64,000 bases of DNA from Corynebacterium yonathiae (GCF_022288805.1 NZ_JAKOPM010000009.1:31406-95405); one strand, 5' to 3'; positions 25,734-35,688 are shown, counted from the stretch's first letter. The notes: generated from the sequence alone by a model not told the origin. Numbers and translations are program-made.

Positions 25734-26042
25734 ATGGCGAATTACCTATACGTACGAACTGAACTAACCGTGCCCGGCGTAGGCTCGGCAATCCACTTGG
25801 CGGAAATGGAAGAGCAAGATGCGCGCAGCTGCCGAATGGTCCGGATGATCGCTCTGGATCCCTCGGATGCCATAGTCGGCGTGGCCACACCGACCAGTTC
25901 CACGGGAAACGTGGATCAGCCGCAGGAGGTTGTCCCGCACCCGGATACCTATGATGATTTCCCGGACATTAGCGCCCAGTACGTGGACCCGTCTCACTTC
26001 GACGCCCTGTGGTCCGAAGCTACCGCCAAGTTCGGCCTTTAG
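25734..26042 (+). CDS. Uncharacterised 102-residue protein
   Basis: A small acidic cytoplasmic protein, MANYLYVRTELTV..., with no membrane segment. The pattern (short beta strands, then YDDFPDISAQYVDPSHFDALW) is reminiscent of small actinobacterial DUF proteins, but I do not recognise it. Coding character is supported by its own promoter and by codon use like its neighbours. Its stop is 16 bp from the end of the convergent azlD-like pseudogene. Confidence 0.6.
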   Translation: MANYLYVRTELTVPGVGSAIHLAEMEEQDARSCRMVRMIALDPSDAIVGVATPTSSTGNVDQPQEVVPHPDTYDDFPDISAQYVDPSHFDALWSEATAKFGL

Positions 26043-26058
26043 GTGTCAACCACGGTAC

Positions 26059-26390
26059 CTACAAGACCACGTTAACGAGGAGCATGTAAAAGACGGTTCC
26101 TCCGAAAATGGACAACGCTGACTCGCGCCTCCACAGGTGAAGCAGAAAGGTTACAACCACGCCGAGGAGAGCCGCCCAGATGCCCCCGGGGCACCAGTCT
26201 GCCCGTGGACGGTATAAACCACCAAAATGGTCATCACACCTACAGGCATCATCATGCCCAGCAGTGAAAAGAACTGGCTATCCTTCATCCATTTCACAAA
26301 GGAAAAAGGAAGCTGGCGCAGCACAACGGTAATAAGGCCGACTGGGACCAACACCGCGGCGATAGAAGCAAGGGTAACGCCAGCGGGCAT
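26059..26390 (-). pseudogene. AzlD/BrnE-like branched-chain amino acid exporter subunit, frameshifted
   Basis: The start (ATG at 26390) overlaps the azlC stop (TAATG). The first part, MPAGVTLASIAAVLVPVGL... to YTVHGQTGAPG, is AzlD-like. The frame is then lost at a run of five G on the minus strand (26183-26187). One extra G would restore GGIWAALLGVVVTFLL ... GGTVFYMLLVNVVL and a stop at 26059, giving a normal 110-residue protein. As read, the product ends after 79 residues at 26151. This is a one-base deletion in a homopolymer, or a sequencing error there. Confidence 0.78.
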
Positions 26391-27118
26391 TAGCACCCCT
26401 CCCGGCAACTCGTTGGCTCGTCGCGGCGACGCAAGCGAATAGCGGCATCGACGCGAGGAGAAGCGTACCGGATAAGAAGCAAAATGAAGTAGGCAATCAG
26501 CGCCACCATGAGCAGTTGTCTTGGGGCGAAGGCAGCGGCGAGGGTTCCCACCACCACGGCGCTTAACGGCAGTGAAAAGTCCTGGTTATTGCGGAAGGAC
26601 TCCATAGTCAGCACGACAAAAAGGGCAACCAGAGCGAATTCCATGCCCTGCACGGAAGGGGGAATCACTTGGCCAGCGAGGGCACCGACGATGCCGCCGC
26701 CTACCCACAGGGCCTGGCAAAAGATTTGGATGGTGAGGATGCGGCTCCCACTCGGGCGGCCATCGGCGGAGAGAGAGGAAACGATGGCATAGGTTTCGTC
26801 GGTAAGCGCATATGTGGAATAAGCCCGGCCCACCCGTGAATGAATGCGGTGCCAGGGGAAGGTGAGGCCATAGAAAATATGGCGGAAGTTCACCATGAAC
26901 CCGGTAACCAACGAGGCAAAGGCGGAAGCCCCACCAGTAACCATGGAAATGGCCAAGAATTCCATGGAGCCGGCGTAGATGACGAGGGAGAAAATCGGCG
27001 TCCACCACCAGCTGAAACCGGATTGGTCCATGAGTAAGCCGAAGGCTAGGCCGAGTGGAACAAGGCCGATCGCGGCGGCCCAGGTATCTCTTATTCCTTG
27101 AGAAATATCCGCGCGCAT
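26390..27118 (-). CDS. AzlC/BrnF-like branched-chain amino acid exporter, large subunit
   Basis: A 242-residue membrane protein of the AzlC family. Seen: GLVPLGLAFGLL, IYAGSMEFLAI, NFRHIFYGLT and ALTDETYAI, all typical family motifs. In Corynebacterium glutamicum the homologous BrnFE pair exports isoleucine, leucine, valine and methionine, and needs both subunits. Here the small subunit is frameshifted, so export may be lost. No lrp regulator is adjacent, unlike the C. glutamicum locus. Confidence 0.85.
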   Translation of the reverse strand: MRADISQGIRDTWAAAIGLVPLGLAFGLLMDQSGFSWWWTPIFSLVIYAGSMEFLAISMVTGGASAFASLVTGFMVNFRHIFYGLTFPWHRIHSRVGRAYSTYALTDETYAIVSSLSADGRPSGSRILTIQIFCQALWVGGGIVGALAGQVIPPSVQGMEFALVALFVVLTMESFRNNQDFSLPLSAVVVGTLAAAFAPRQLLMVALIAYFILLLIRYASPRVDAAIRLRRRDEPTSCREGC

Positions 27119-27157
27119 GCGGGATAGTCTAGCCCATTGCCTGCAGCGCGATAGGAA

Positions 27158-27757
27158 TTAATTGTCTTCCACGTTGACTGGATATGTGGAATAGAGCGGC
27201 AACGGCATGGGTTGACGTTTCATAACATCGGCCCAGAGATCGGCCGGGCCTGGAGTAATAACGTCTTGGGCAAGGGCAGGGGAGACGAACCATTCGCCGG
27301 CCTCGATTTCCTCCTCCAGCTGGCCCGGGCCCCATTCGGCATAGCCAGCAAACATTCGCATGCCAGAAACTAGTGGCTCGATCTCTTCTGGGTCTGCGCG
27401 CAGGTCCACGTGTGCCAAGCGCGGCGCGAGGCGGGTGAGCCGATCTTGTTTGTCCGGATCGACGCCCTGTTTAGTCTGGGCGAGGCCAACAACGGATTGC
27501 TGATTAAGCGGACCGCCAATATACAGCGCCTGCGGCTTAGCCACCACGGGAAGCCATTCCGGCAGTACATTGAAAATAGCTACCTCGGAGCGTTTAGTCA
27601 GATCCACGCCAAAGGTCATCATGTCATTGTGCTCAATGACGAGGATGACAGAGCGGGCGAATTCCGGCGAAAGCATGCCCGGGGCAGCGATGAGCAGCTG
27701 GCCGGGGGCGGGGTCATTGCGCTCGAGGGCGTTGAATAATCTATCGGCAAACATCAC
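27158..27757 (-). CDS. YqgE/AlgH family protein (UPF0301)
   Basis: A 199-residue cytoplasmic protein with the family hallmarks PGQLLIAAPGM, FARSVILVIEH, YIGGPLNQQ and MRMFAGYAEWGPGQLEEEI. The family is widely conserved but its function is unknown. It overlaps the end of cca by 4 bp on the same strand, so it is probably translated from the cca mRNA. Confidence 0.9.
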   Translation of the reverse strand: MMFADRLFNALERNDPAPGQLLIAAPGMLSPEFARSVILVIEHNDMMTFGVDLTKRSEVAIFNVLPEWLPVVAKPQALYIGGPLNQQSVVGLAQTKQGVDPDKQDRLTRLAPRLAHVDLRADPEEIEPLVSGMRMFAGYAEWGPGQLEEEIEAGEWFVSPALAQDVITPGPADLWADVMKRQPMPLPLYSTYPVNVEDN

Positions 27758-29190
27758 TGTTTAGAATCCCACCACTCGCGCAACTTCGCAATCGCTTCCT
27801 CGCGCTCGAGGGGGCCGTGCTCTAGGCGCAGCTCCTTGAGGTAAGACCATGCCTGGCCTACCTCTGGGCCGGGCTTAAGACCGAGGATTTCCATGATCTC
27901 ATTGCCGTCAAGATCCGGTCGCACGCGAGCGAGGTCCTCCTTGCGGCCGATCTCTTCGATGCGCTCCTCAAGTTGATCGTAGGTGCGCTGGAGTCGGCGC
28001 GCCTTTTTAGCATTGCGGGTGGTGCAATCGGCACGCACCAGCTTATGCAGCCGGGGAAGGAGATCACCGGCGTCGGTGACATAGCGGCGGACGGCAGAAT
28101 CGGTCCACTGATTTTCCCCGAACCCGTGGAAGCGCATATGCAGGTACACCAGCTGGCCGATGGCCTCCGTGGTGGCCTTGGGGTATTTCAACTTGCGCAG
28201 GCGCTTGCGGGCAAGCTTGGCGCCCACCACCTCGTGGTGGTGAAAGGAGACCTTGCCATCGGTGTTATCAAAGGTATCCGGCTTGCCAATATCGTGCAGG
28301 AGGGCCGCCCAGCGCAGCACCAGGTCCGGGCCATCTTCCTCTTGATCCATGGCCTGACTTAGTACCTTCAGCGAATGAGCGTAGACGTCCTTATGCTGCG
28401 CGTGTTCGTCCGCGGTCATGTGCAATGCAGGGATTTCCGGAAAGATATAGTCCGCGATTCCGGTAGAGACCAGCAGGTCAATGCCGTCCCACGGCGCTGT
28501 GCCGCAGATGAGCTTATCCAGCTCTACCTGCACGCGCTCTACGGTGATGCGCTGGATCTCGCCGGCCATATTCCGCATGGCATCCACCACGCGGTCGGCC
28601 ACGCGGAATTCCAACTGGGATGCAAAACGCGCCGCCCGCAGCATGCGGAGAGGATCATCGTGGAAGGAAATTTCCGGCTTATCGGGGGTATCGAGCACCC
28701 GGTCGGCCACATCCTGGAGGCCGTGGAGGGGATCGTGGAAGGTAAAAGAGGCGTCGGTAAGCAGCTCAATGGCCATCGCATTGACCTTAAAATCACGCCG
28801 CACTAAGTCCCCTTCCAAGGTGTCACCGTAGACCACCTCCGGGTTGCGGGACTGGCCATCATAAGAATCGGAACGGAAGGTAGTGATCTCAATCTGCTGG
28901 CCCTTATAGGCCGCGGAAACGGTACCGAAGTCGATGCCGGTATCCCACACAGTTTCGGCCCACTCATCCAGGATCTCTTTAACGACTTCCGGGCGGGCCG
29001 GGGTGGTAAAGTCCAGGTCATTTCCCAAGCGGCCCAAAAGCGCATCGCGCACAGAGCCGCCCACAAGGTAGAGCGAGTAGCCACGGGCGGCAAATTTCTC
29101 CACCAAACCGCCGAGCAGGTCGCTGAGGGAGGAGACGGTGGATTCCGCGCGGGCAAGAACGCCAATTAGCTGAGTGTCCTGAAAATTCAC
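27754..29190 (-). CDS. cca: CCA-adding tRNA nucleotidyltransferase with HD domain
   Basis: A 478-residue enzyme that adds or repairs the CCA end of tRNAs. The class II head motif [13 protein letters not shown] with DLDFTT (the two metal-binding Asp) is near residues 42-60. [11 protein letters not shown] and [16 protein letters not shown] follow. The C-terminal half has an HD phosphohydrolase domain (LLHDIGKP). The GTG at 29190 (VNFQDTQL) is chosen because upstream residues are arginine-rich noise from the antisense of the Nudix gene, and because a TAGACT element ends 7 bp before it. Confidence 0.93.
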   Translation of the reverse strand: MNFQDTQLIGVLARAESTVSSLSDLLGGLVEKFAARGYSLYLVGGSVRDALLGRLGNDLDFTTPARPEVVKEILDEWAETVWDTGIDFGTVSAAYKGQQIEITTFRSDSYDGQSRNPEVVYGDTLEGDLVRRDFKVNAMAIELLTDASFTFHDPLHGLQDVADRVLDTPDKPEISFHDDPLRMLRAARFASQLEFRVADRVVDAMRNMAGEIQRITVERVQVELDKLICGTAPWDGIDLLVSTGIADYIFPEIPALHMTADEHAQHKDVYAHSLKVLSQAMDQEEDGPDLVLRWAALLHDIGKPDTFDNTDGKVSFHHHEVVGAKLARKRLRKLKYPKATTEAIGQLVYLHMRFHGFGENQWTDSAVRRYVTDAGDLLPRLHKLVRADCTTRNAKKARRLQRTYDQLEERIEEIGRKEDLARVRPDLDGNEIMEILGLKPGPEVGQAWSYLKELRLEHGPLEREEAIAKLREWWDSKQ

Positions 29191-29197
29191 GGGTGAG

Positions 29198-29210
29198 AGT
29201 CTACTACGAT
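29198..29210. promoter_or_regulatory. Overlapping divergent -10 elements for cca and the Nudix gene
   Basis: Minus strand: TAGACT (29203-29198), 7 bp before the cca GTG. Plus strand: TACGAT (29205-29210), 8 bp before the Nudix ATG. The two starts are 28 bp apart, so the promoters cannot easily be used together. Confidence 0.5.
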
Positions 29211-29218
29211 TGGCAGGG

Positions 29219-29872
29219 ATGACTAACCAAGCACAGGGCCCCTCTAAGGGAGGCGGCCGCAACCGTAACCGGTCTCGGCGCAGGCGGCGCCGCCGGCCGG
29301 ATAATCGCGCGCGCCGCAGCACCCAGCAGCGCAGGCCCTACCGCGGTGGCAATGGCCAATCCACGGCCATGGAAACCCGCGATGAAACCTCCGCAGGCGG
29401 CCTTGTTGTCTCTGGTTTGGCGGAATGCGTCGATACCACTGGCCAGGTAGATCTTTCCCGGCTTTATGTGGCGCTCATCGGCCGCCTCGACCGGCGCGGG
29501 CGCCTGCTATGGTCCATGCCTAAAGGCCACGTGGAAAATGGCGAGGCCAAGGAAGTCACCGCTGAGCGCGAGGTATGGGAGGAAACCGGCATTTCCGGTG
29601 AGGTTTTTGCAGACCTCGGCATGATTGATTATTGGTTCGTCTCTGATGGGGTGCGCATCCATAAGACAGTGCACCATCACTTGCTGCGCTTTGTAGACGG
29701 CATCATGAACGATGAGGATCCGGAGGTCACCGAGGTCTCATGGATTCCCGTCTCTGAGCTTATCGAGCATTTGGCCTACGCCGACGAGCGCAAATTGGCG
29801 CGCATCGCGCATGATCTCCTCCCCGATCTCGCACGAAAGGAAGCCGCCGCGGGGAAAGTGACCCCACGGTAA
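29219..29872 (+). CDS. Nudix hydrolase with arginine-rich N-terminal tail
   Basis: A 217-residue protein. The Nudix box is complete: [17 protein letters not shown] then WEETGI (residues 103-125), so it should hydrolyse a nucleoside diphosphate-linked substrate using Mg2+. Residues 14-40 are extremely basic (seven consecutive arginines), which suggests RNA or ribosome contact. This gene sits between cca and the DUF6049-murJ pair in actinobacteria generally. TAATG overlap with the next gene. Confidence 0.92.
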   Translation: MTNQAQGPSKGGGRNRNRSRRRRRRRPDNRARRSTQQRRPYRGGNGQSTAMETRDETSAGGLVVSGLAECVDTTGQVDLSRLYVALIGRLDRRGRLLWSMPKGHVENGEAKEVTAEREVWEETGISGEVFADLGMIDYWFVSDGVRIHKTVHHHLLRFVDGIMNDEDPEVTEVSWIPVSELIEHLAYADERKLARIAHDLLPDLARKEAAAGKVTPR

Positions 29873-32067
29873 TGCGCCAACGCCTGAAATCTTGGGCCGC
29901 CATGGGCGGCTGCCTGGCGGTAGCGGGGTGGGGGTTGTGCCTGCCGCTGCCAGAGGCCGCCGCGCAGATGGATTCGGCTGCGGAAAAACAGCAGGATATC
30001 CAGGCATGGTTGGGCGCGCGCGGGCCGGAGCGGGCCACTCTCGACCTCATTGCGGCCGAACCCTTCGCAGTGGGCAAGGAACTGAAGCTTACCTTCCGGG
30101 TGCACAATCCCACCGATGAAGCCATGGAGGATCTCCAGCTCACCAGCCGCCGTGGCGATGCCGTCGAGGATACCGCGCAGGCCCGCACACAGCTGGCCAC
30201 CGGCGAATTCCCGTATTACGGGCCCAGCACGACCACCGCACCGCTGCAGCCCGGCGAATCCCGAGAGATCACCTTTCAGGTTCCCACCTCCTTACATGGC
30301 GAGCAGACCCTAGCCATCGAAGACCCCGGCGCCTATCCACTGCTATTTACCTTCACCGGCACTGTTGGCGGCGAGGCGGTCAGCTTTGCGGAAGAACGCC
30401 TAATAGGCCAGGTGCAGGGAAAGAAGCAGGCGCTTGGCGATGCCCCCTCGGATCCCAAGCCCCACGACCTCACCGTGGTCTATCCCATCAGCGCTGATAT
30501 TGACGCGGTGCCAGGCGGGACTGGGGGAGAGGAGCTCATTCTCACCTCTGATGAGCTAGCCGATGAACTGGCCGAGGGCGGTCGACTCGACCGCTTGTTA
30601 AGCACCTACGCCGACCACGATCTGCGGGGAGCAGGCTGCGTCGCCATCGATCCCGCACTTTTAGATACGGTCAACCGCATGGCGGAGGGCTATAAGGTGG
30701 GTTCGGACCGCCCGGCTCAGGCGGAGCGTCCTAAACGCCTGCGTGATTCGTGGTTCAATAATAATGACGATGTGCACCTTGAACCCGGCACTGGCAAAGA
30801 AGACGCCGCCCGCTGGCTCAAGCGCCTCCGGGAACTCAATTGTTTTATGTCTATGCCGTGGGCAAACGCTAATGCCTCGTCCGTGGCCAAGGCGAATAAT
30901 CCCTTCCTTACCTACGAAGGACTGCAGCGCGGCAATCACACCATCGAGCGAATCCTCGGCACCAAGCCGGCCACTACCGTGCTCGCGGTGGGCTCCGGCT
31001 ACGTAGACCAGCAGCTCCCCGAGCCCGCGTTGGTGGCTGATAATACCTCGTGGCCTGGCCACGCCGTGACTTTCGACGCCTCCCTGGGCGCCCTATTGGC
31101 CCAAACCGGCTCCAAGCCACAGACGGTGGGCTATTCCAACCCGGAGCTGCGCTACGACTACTCGCTCGATTCCGAACTTTCCCGCGCCATCACCGGCGGT
31201 GCTGCCTTGAGCTTGGCCGCTAGCGATGACACCGTGGCGCGTTTGCCCAATTATCTGGATCCCAGCGCCGCCGAATACGCGCTTGACTCCGCCGAAGCGC
31301 TTATCAATTCCGGCCAGTCCCATCCGCGTACCGTCGGCAGCCTCAAGAAAAAGACCGCCGCTCCGGGGTCACTGCCTGGCAGTCCCTTTAGTGATCCCGC
31401 CGCCTTCGCCGAATCCGATATCGTCCGCGTGGAGCAGCAGGCCCGCTATACCGATGAGCTGATGAATATCATGGTCGATGATCCAGATATCGCACTGACT
31501 CCCTATGAATTCGTCCTGCCTTTGCGCCGGGATCTGCTAGCCGCGCTCTCGCTTACCAACCGCGACAGCTTGGGCAGCAATGCTGAAGCGCGGCGAAGGT
31601 TCACGCACACCACGGATGTGCATTCGAATACATTGCGGGATCTGCGATCTTCTGTGGCGCTTATCCCACCGGGCAATGTTTATACCCGCGTATCCGAGTC
31701 ATCGCCACTGCTCATCGTGGCAGAAAATGGCCTTCCGCTACCGGTGGAGGCCAAGCTGCAATACGATGCACCCAATGGCGCGCGCCTCAACACGCCCAAG
31801 AGTGTCCGTATTCCGGCCAAGGGCTCTATTACTGTATCCATGACCGCTGATATGCCTAAGGACGTCGATCGCACAGACATCGGCCTCTGGCTTGCCACCC
31901 CAGAAAAGCAAACCATTTCAGAGCCGATCAGTATCGCTGTGCAAACGCGTGCCGGTATCGTAAGCGTGTATGGCGTCGGCATAGCCGGCGCTCTTGCGCT
32001 GGTTCTAGCCACGCTCTTCCGGCTGGGCCGCCATCGGCGCAAAAAATCACAAAGGCTTAAAAAGTAA
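29872..32067 (+). CDS. DUF6049 family exported membrane protein
   Basis: A 731-residue protein with an N-terminal signal peptide (LKSWAAMGGCLAVAGWG, cleavage near PEAAAQ) and a single C-terminal membrane helix (GIAGALALVLATLF) ending in a basic tail. The extracellular body begins with an Ig-like region (LKLTFRVHNPTDEAMEDLQL). The family lies next to murJ across actinobacteria and probably acts in the cell envelope; no activity is known. It is translationally coupled to the Nudix gene and is 18 bp before murJ. Confidence 0.85.
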   Translation: MRQRLKSWAAMGGCLAVAGWGLCLPLPEAAAQMDSAAEKQQDIQAWLGARGPERATLDLIAAEPFAVGKELKLTFRVHNPTDEAMEDLQLTSRRGDAVEDTAQARTQLATGEFPYYGPSTTTAPLQPGESREITFQVPTSLHGEQTLAIEDPGAYPLLFTFTGTVGGEAVSFAEERLIGQVQGKKQALGDAPSDPKPHDLTVVYPISADIDAVPGGTGGEELILTSDELADELAEGGRLDRLLSTYADHDLRGAGCVAIDPALLDTVNRMAEGYKVGSDRPAQAERPKRLRDSWFNNNDDVHLEPGTGKEDAARWLKRLRELNCFMSMPWANANASSVAKANNPFLTYEGLQRGNHTIERILGTKPATTVLAVGSGYVDQQLPEPALVADNTSWPGHAVTFDASLGALLAQTGSKPQTVGYSNPELRYDYSLDSELSRAITGGAALSLAASDDTVARLPNYLDPSAAEYALDSAEALINSGQSHPRTVGSLKKKTAAPGSLPGSPFSDPAAFAESDIVRVEQQARYTDELMNIMVDDPDIALTPYEFVLPLRRDLLAALSLTNRDSLGSNAEARRRFTHTTDVHSNTLRDLRSSVALIPPGNVYTRVSESSPLLIVAENGLPLPVEAKLQYDAPNGARLNTPKSVRIPAKGSITVSMTADMPKDVDRTDIGLWLATPEKQTISEPISIAVQTRAGIVSVYGVGIAGALALVLATLFRLGRHRRKKSQRLKK

Positions 32068-32085
32068 GTTGAAGTTGTATCCTCT

Positions 32086-35000
32086 ATGACTGATAAGACT
32101 GGCCGCGAGGCCGAACACGTGGAGAAGTCACCTGCGGGTGTAGTTGACCCGAAGGATGCCGCCGTGCCGGCAGAGCACCCCGCCCCAGCGGGTGCCCGCG
32201 GCCGCATCGTCCGCGCCTCTCCTCCCGCTCCGGTGCCAGAAAAGCGCCCCACGCCCGCGGTGCAGGACACCACCGTTCCTCCCGAAGAGGACAAGTCCGC
32301 ACTCACCGGACGCAATGCGGAGAACGAATCATCCAATCAAGACGTCATCCGCGCGACGGGCACAATGGCCATCGCGACACTGCTGTCCCGCGTCACCGGC
32401 TTCCTGCGCCAGATGCTCATCGGCGCCACCCTCGGCGCCACGGTGGGCACCGCGTTTAGTAGCGCCAACCAAATCCCCAACCTCGTCACCGAGATCGTAT
32501 TGGGTGCCGTGCTGACCTCTCTGGTCGTGCCCGTCCTCGTACGCGCCGAAAAAGAAGACACGGACCGCGGCGAGACCTTTGTCCGGCGGCTATTTACCCT
32601 GGCCTTTTCCATCCTGGGCATAGTCACCATTGCTTCCGTGGTGCTCGCCCCCTTCTTAACAAGGATGATGCTGCCGGAAGATTCCAAGGCCAATGCCGTG
32701 CAGGCAACCTCCCTGGCCTTCTTACTGCTGCCGCAGATCCTCTTCTACGGCCTCTTCGCCCTCTTCCAGGCCGTTCTTAATACCAAGAATATCTTTGGTC
32801 CAGGTGCGTGGGCGCCGGTAGTCAATAACGTCATCTCCATTAGCGTGCTGCTGGCTTACCGCTTCCTGCCCGGCGAGCTCGACCCGCATGATCCCACGCC
32901 AGTGGCCGATCCACACGTCATGCTATTGGGCTTGGGCACCACCACGGCGGTGATGGTGCAATGCCTCATCCTGTTGCCGTACCTCAAAAAGGCTGGCATT
33001 AACCTGCGCCCCAAGTGGGGCTTGGATGCCCGCATCAAGCAATTCGGTGGCATGGCTCTAGCCATCATTACCTATGTGGCTATCTCGCAGCTGGGCTATG
33101 TGATCACCTCCCGCGTAGCCGCCTATGCGGATGCCGGCGCCCCGCTGGTCTATCAGAATGCTTGGCTCATGCTGCAGGTGCCCTATGGCGTAATCGGCGT
33201 GACGCTGCTGACGGCAATCATGCCGCGCCTGTCCCGCAACGCCGCCGACGGCGATGTTGATGCCGTAGTCCGCGATCTGACCTTGGGTTCAAAGCTGACC
33301 TTCATCGCGCTTATTCCCATCGTTATTTTCATGACCGGCTTTGGTGTACCAATCGCCCGGGCCCTCTTCCAATACGGTGCCTACGGCGCCGAGAGCGCCG
33401 AGCAGCTTGGCCTGACCATCAGCTTCTCCGCCTTCACGCTCATCCCGTATGCCTTGGTGCTGCTGCATCTGCGCGTATTCTATGCCCGCGAGGAAGCCTG
33501 GACGCCGACCTTCATCATCGCCGGCATCACGCTGACCAAGATCGTCCTTACGCTTTTGGCCCCGTTGATGACATCCAACCCGGACCGCGTGGTGATTTTG
33601 CTCGGTACGGCCAATGGTTTTGGCTTCGTCTCCGGTGCGGTCATCGGTGGCTTCTTGCTCAAGCGCAAGCTCGGCAGCCTCGGCGGCAGGGCCGTCACGC
33701 AGACCGTGCTGTGGGCTTCTGGTGCCGGTCTCGTAGGTTTGGTCGTCTCCTGGGTGCTGTACAGGGGCGTGAATTTCCTCCTGCCAGAGAATTTGCCCTC
33801 CATCGTCTCGCTGATCAAGGTCGCGGTGCTCGGAGTCATCTTCCTCATCGCCACCGGTCTGGTGCTGGCTAAGTCCTCCTTGCCAGAGGTCCAGAACCTG
33901 GCCCGTGCCCTGCAGCGTATCCCGGGCATGTCCCGCTTCATCAAGGTCGATTCTTCCAAGGCCATCGAGTTGGAGGAACCCGATGTGCCGGAAATTCAGC
34001 CGGTATTCTCCCAGGACGCCTTCAACGCCACGCTGGTACCGCCACCAATGTCCGCCGGTATCGTCCGCGGACCACGCCTCGTGCCGGGTGCCCCGGTATC
34101 AGATGGTCGCTTCCGCCTGCTTCAAGATCACGGTGCGGTCACTGGTGCACAATTCTGGCAGGCCCGCGAGCAATCCACCGGCCGCCTGGTCGCCTTGACG
34201 TTCGTTGATACCAATAGCTTGGCGCCGATTGCGCCATCGACTCCGGGAGTTGCCGCCCGCCGCTCCGCAGAAATTTCGCGCAATACCCGCCGCCTTGCCG
34301 AGCTAGAGCTCGATGCGGTGGCGGATAATATCCAAGTCCTGTCTTACCGCACGGGCTGCCTGGTGGTGGCGGATTGGTTTGAGGGTACCTCCCTCAAGCA
34401 GGTGGCTGAGGCCGATAACCTCGACCCCCATTCTGTGGCTCGTGCTACTGCGCCGCTATTTGCTGACGCCGCCGCTGCCCACGATGCCGGCCTCATCCTC
34501 GGAGTAGAACACCGCGACCGTTTCCGCGTTTCTACCGACGGTGTAGTCAAGGTGGCCTTCCCCGCCGTGTTGGATGGCACCTCCGCCGCCACCGACCGCG
34601 AGGCTTTAAGCTCCGCCCTGGAGCTGCTCGTGGAGTCCACGGAACCTTCGCCGAAGAAGCTGCGCGATATTTCTGAAGATGCCAACCTCTCGGCCGACGA
34701 GGCCGCTCAGCGCGTCGAGGACGCGCACTTTGCCCTCGATAGTGCCGATGAGGATAGCCGCGAGGAAAAGATGGAACAGCTGCAGGAGGCAAAGGCGTTG
34801 ACCTTGGCCGGAATCGCTCAGCGCCTGCACGACTTCGCGCCGGAGGAGCCGAAGGAAGCACCCGAGGCCTTGCCGGTAAAGGCGGAAGAAGAACCAGCTC
34901 AAGAGGATGATCCAGCCCAAGAGCCTGGCTTCGGCGGCCGCGGTTATTCCGGTTCCGGCGTCATCGTCATCGGTATCTTCGCCACCATCTTCGTCGTAGC

Positions 35001-35514
35001 AATGGCTGCGCTCACCACCTGGATCATGTCCTTGCTAAGCGATGTCGAGGCGTCTAACCCGGTCAGCGAAACCATCCACGGCAGCACTGAAATTCCGGAT
35101 GCCCCGCCGGTGCGTCTCCAGCCTTCCTCTGCGGTTACCATCCCTGATAACAAGGACGACGCTGCGCTTATCGACGGCAAAACGGCCACCACCTGGTCCA
35201 CCGAAGAGGAAGATACCGGCGTCCTCGTCACTGTGGATTCGCCAACGCACTTCGCAGTCTTGCCGGTGGTGCAATCCAATTCCACTGGGGCAAAGTACGC
35301 CGTCTATGGCGTTAACCGTGACCGCTTCAACCCGGAGAACCCACAGGCCGGCTCTCTGTACCAACTGGCAAGAGGCAAATTCAAAAACGGCAAGGAAGAT
35401 ATCGAGCTGGAGAAAACCCCTGAGCAATTCGATGGGCTGCTGCTCATGATCACCGAGCTACCCAAGTCCAATAAGGCAACCATCACAGACATTGGGCTCG
35501 TCGGGCAGCCCTAG
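32086..35514 (+). CDS. murJ: MurJ/MviN lipid II flippase fused to a pseudokinase and extracellular domain
   Basis: 1142 residues. After a disordered N-terminus of about 85 residues come MurJ transmembrane helices (residues about 90-620) with TGFLRQMLIGATLG and NQIPNLVTE. Residues about 660-850 form a kinase-like domain without a glycine loop, without the VAIK lysine (VALTF) and without a DFG aspartate, hence a pseudokinase. A membrane helix near residue 960 is followed by a C-terminal extracellular domain like a discoidin fold (ALIDGKTATTWSTE). This matches mycobacterial MviN, where the pseudokinase binds FhaA. It flips lipid II for peptidoglycan synthesis. Confidence 0.95.
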   Translation: MTDKTGREAEHVEKSPAGVVDPKDAAVPAEHPAPAGARGRIVRASPPAPVPEKRPTPAVQDTTVPPEEDKSALTGRNAENESSNQDVIRATGTMAIATLLSRVTGFLRQMLIGATLGATVGTAFSSANQIPNLVTEIVLGAVLTSLVVPVLVRAEKEDTDRGETFVRRLFTLAFSILGIVTIASVVLAPFLTRMMLPEDSKANAVQATSLAFLLLPQILFYGLFALFQAVLNTKNIFGPGAWAPVVNNVISISVLLAYRFLPGELDPHDPTPVADPHVMLLGLGTTTAVMVQCLILLPYLKKAGINLRPKWGLDARIKQFGGMALAIITYVAISQLGYVITSRVAAYADAGAPLVYQNAWLMLQVPYGVIGVTLLTAIMPRLSRNAADGDVDAVVRDLTLGSKLTFIALIPIVIFMTGFGVPIARALFQYGAYGAESAEQLGLTISFSAFTLIPYALVLLHLRVFYAREEAWTPTFIIAGITLTKIVLTLLAPLMTSNPDRVVILLGTANGFGFVSGAVIGGFLLKRKLGSLGGRAVTQTVLWASGAGLVGLVVSWVLYRGVNFLLPENLPSIVSLIKVAVLGVIFLIATGLVLAKSSLPEVQNLARALQRIPGMSRFIKVDSSKAIELEEPDVPEIQPVFSQDAFNATLVPPPMSAGIVRGPRLVPGAPVSDGRFRLLQDHGAVTGAQFWQAREQSTGRLVALTFVDTNSLAPIAPSTPGVAARRSAEISRNTRRLAELELDAVADNIQVLSYRTGCLVVADWFEGTSLKQVAEADNLDPHSVARATAPLFADAAAAHDAGLILGVEHRDRFRVSTDGVVKVAFPAVLDGTSAATDREALSSALELLVESTEPSPKKLRDISEDANLSADEAAQRVEDAHFALDSADEDSREEKMEQLQEAKALTLAGIAQRLHDFAPEEPKEAPEALPVKAEEEPAQEDDPAQEPGFGGRGYSGSGVIVIGIFATIFVVAMAALTTWIMSLLSDVEASNPVSETIHGSTEIPDAPPVRLQPSSAVTIPDNKDDAALIDGKTATTWSTEEEDTGVLVTVDSPTHFAVLPVVQSNSTGAKYAVYGVNRDRFNPENPQAGSLYQLARGKFKNGKEDIELEKTPEQFDGLLLMITELPKSNKATITDIGLVGQP

Positions 35515-35528
35515 GAAAATTCCAGTTA

Positions 35529-35551
35529 TATGGACCTAAGTTGTGGTCCAT
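35529..35551. repeat. Short inverted repeat after murJ
   Basis: ATGGACC (35530-35536) and GGTCCAT (35545-35551) with an 8-bp spacer. No U tract, so not itself a terminator; a protein site or part of the terminator region. Confidence 0.5.
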
Positions 35552-35559
35552 GAAATGAC

Positions 35560-35605
35560 GGCCGAACTGAGGAAAACTCCCTTCAGTTCGGCCATATTTT
35601 TATTT
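35560..35605 (+). terminator. Rho-independent terminator of murJ
   Basis: An 11-bp perfect stem (GGCCGAACTGA / TCAGTTCGGCC) with a 12-nt loop, followed by ATATTTTTATTTTT. Confidence 0.92.
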
Positions 35606-35660
35606 TTCTTCGCCCAAAAACTCCATAACCTGCATATTCTGAAATTTTTTACTTCAAGTG

Positions 35661-35688
35661 TTGACTATTTAGGAGTAGCACGTACACT
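35661..35688 (+). promoter_or_regulatory. Promoter of yceI
   Basis: -35 TTGACT (35661-35666) and -10 TACACT (35683-35688) with a 16-bp spacer. The transcript would have a leader of about 34 nt with TTAGGAG as the ribosome binding site. Confidence 0.75.

Noticed and set aside
26183..26187. Programmed ribosomal frameshift in azlD
   Set aside because: No slippery heptamer or downstream structure seen, and AzlD proteins are not known to use frameshifting; a simple deletion is more likely.
29191..29322. Arg-rich N-terminal extension of the Cca protein
   Set aside because: It is the antisense of the Arg-rich start of the Nudix gene; the GTG at 29190 gives a normal Cca.
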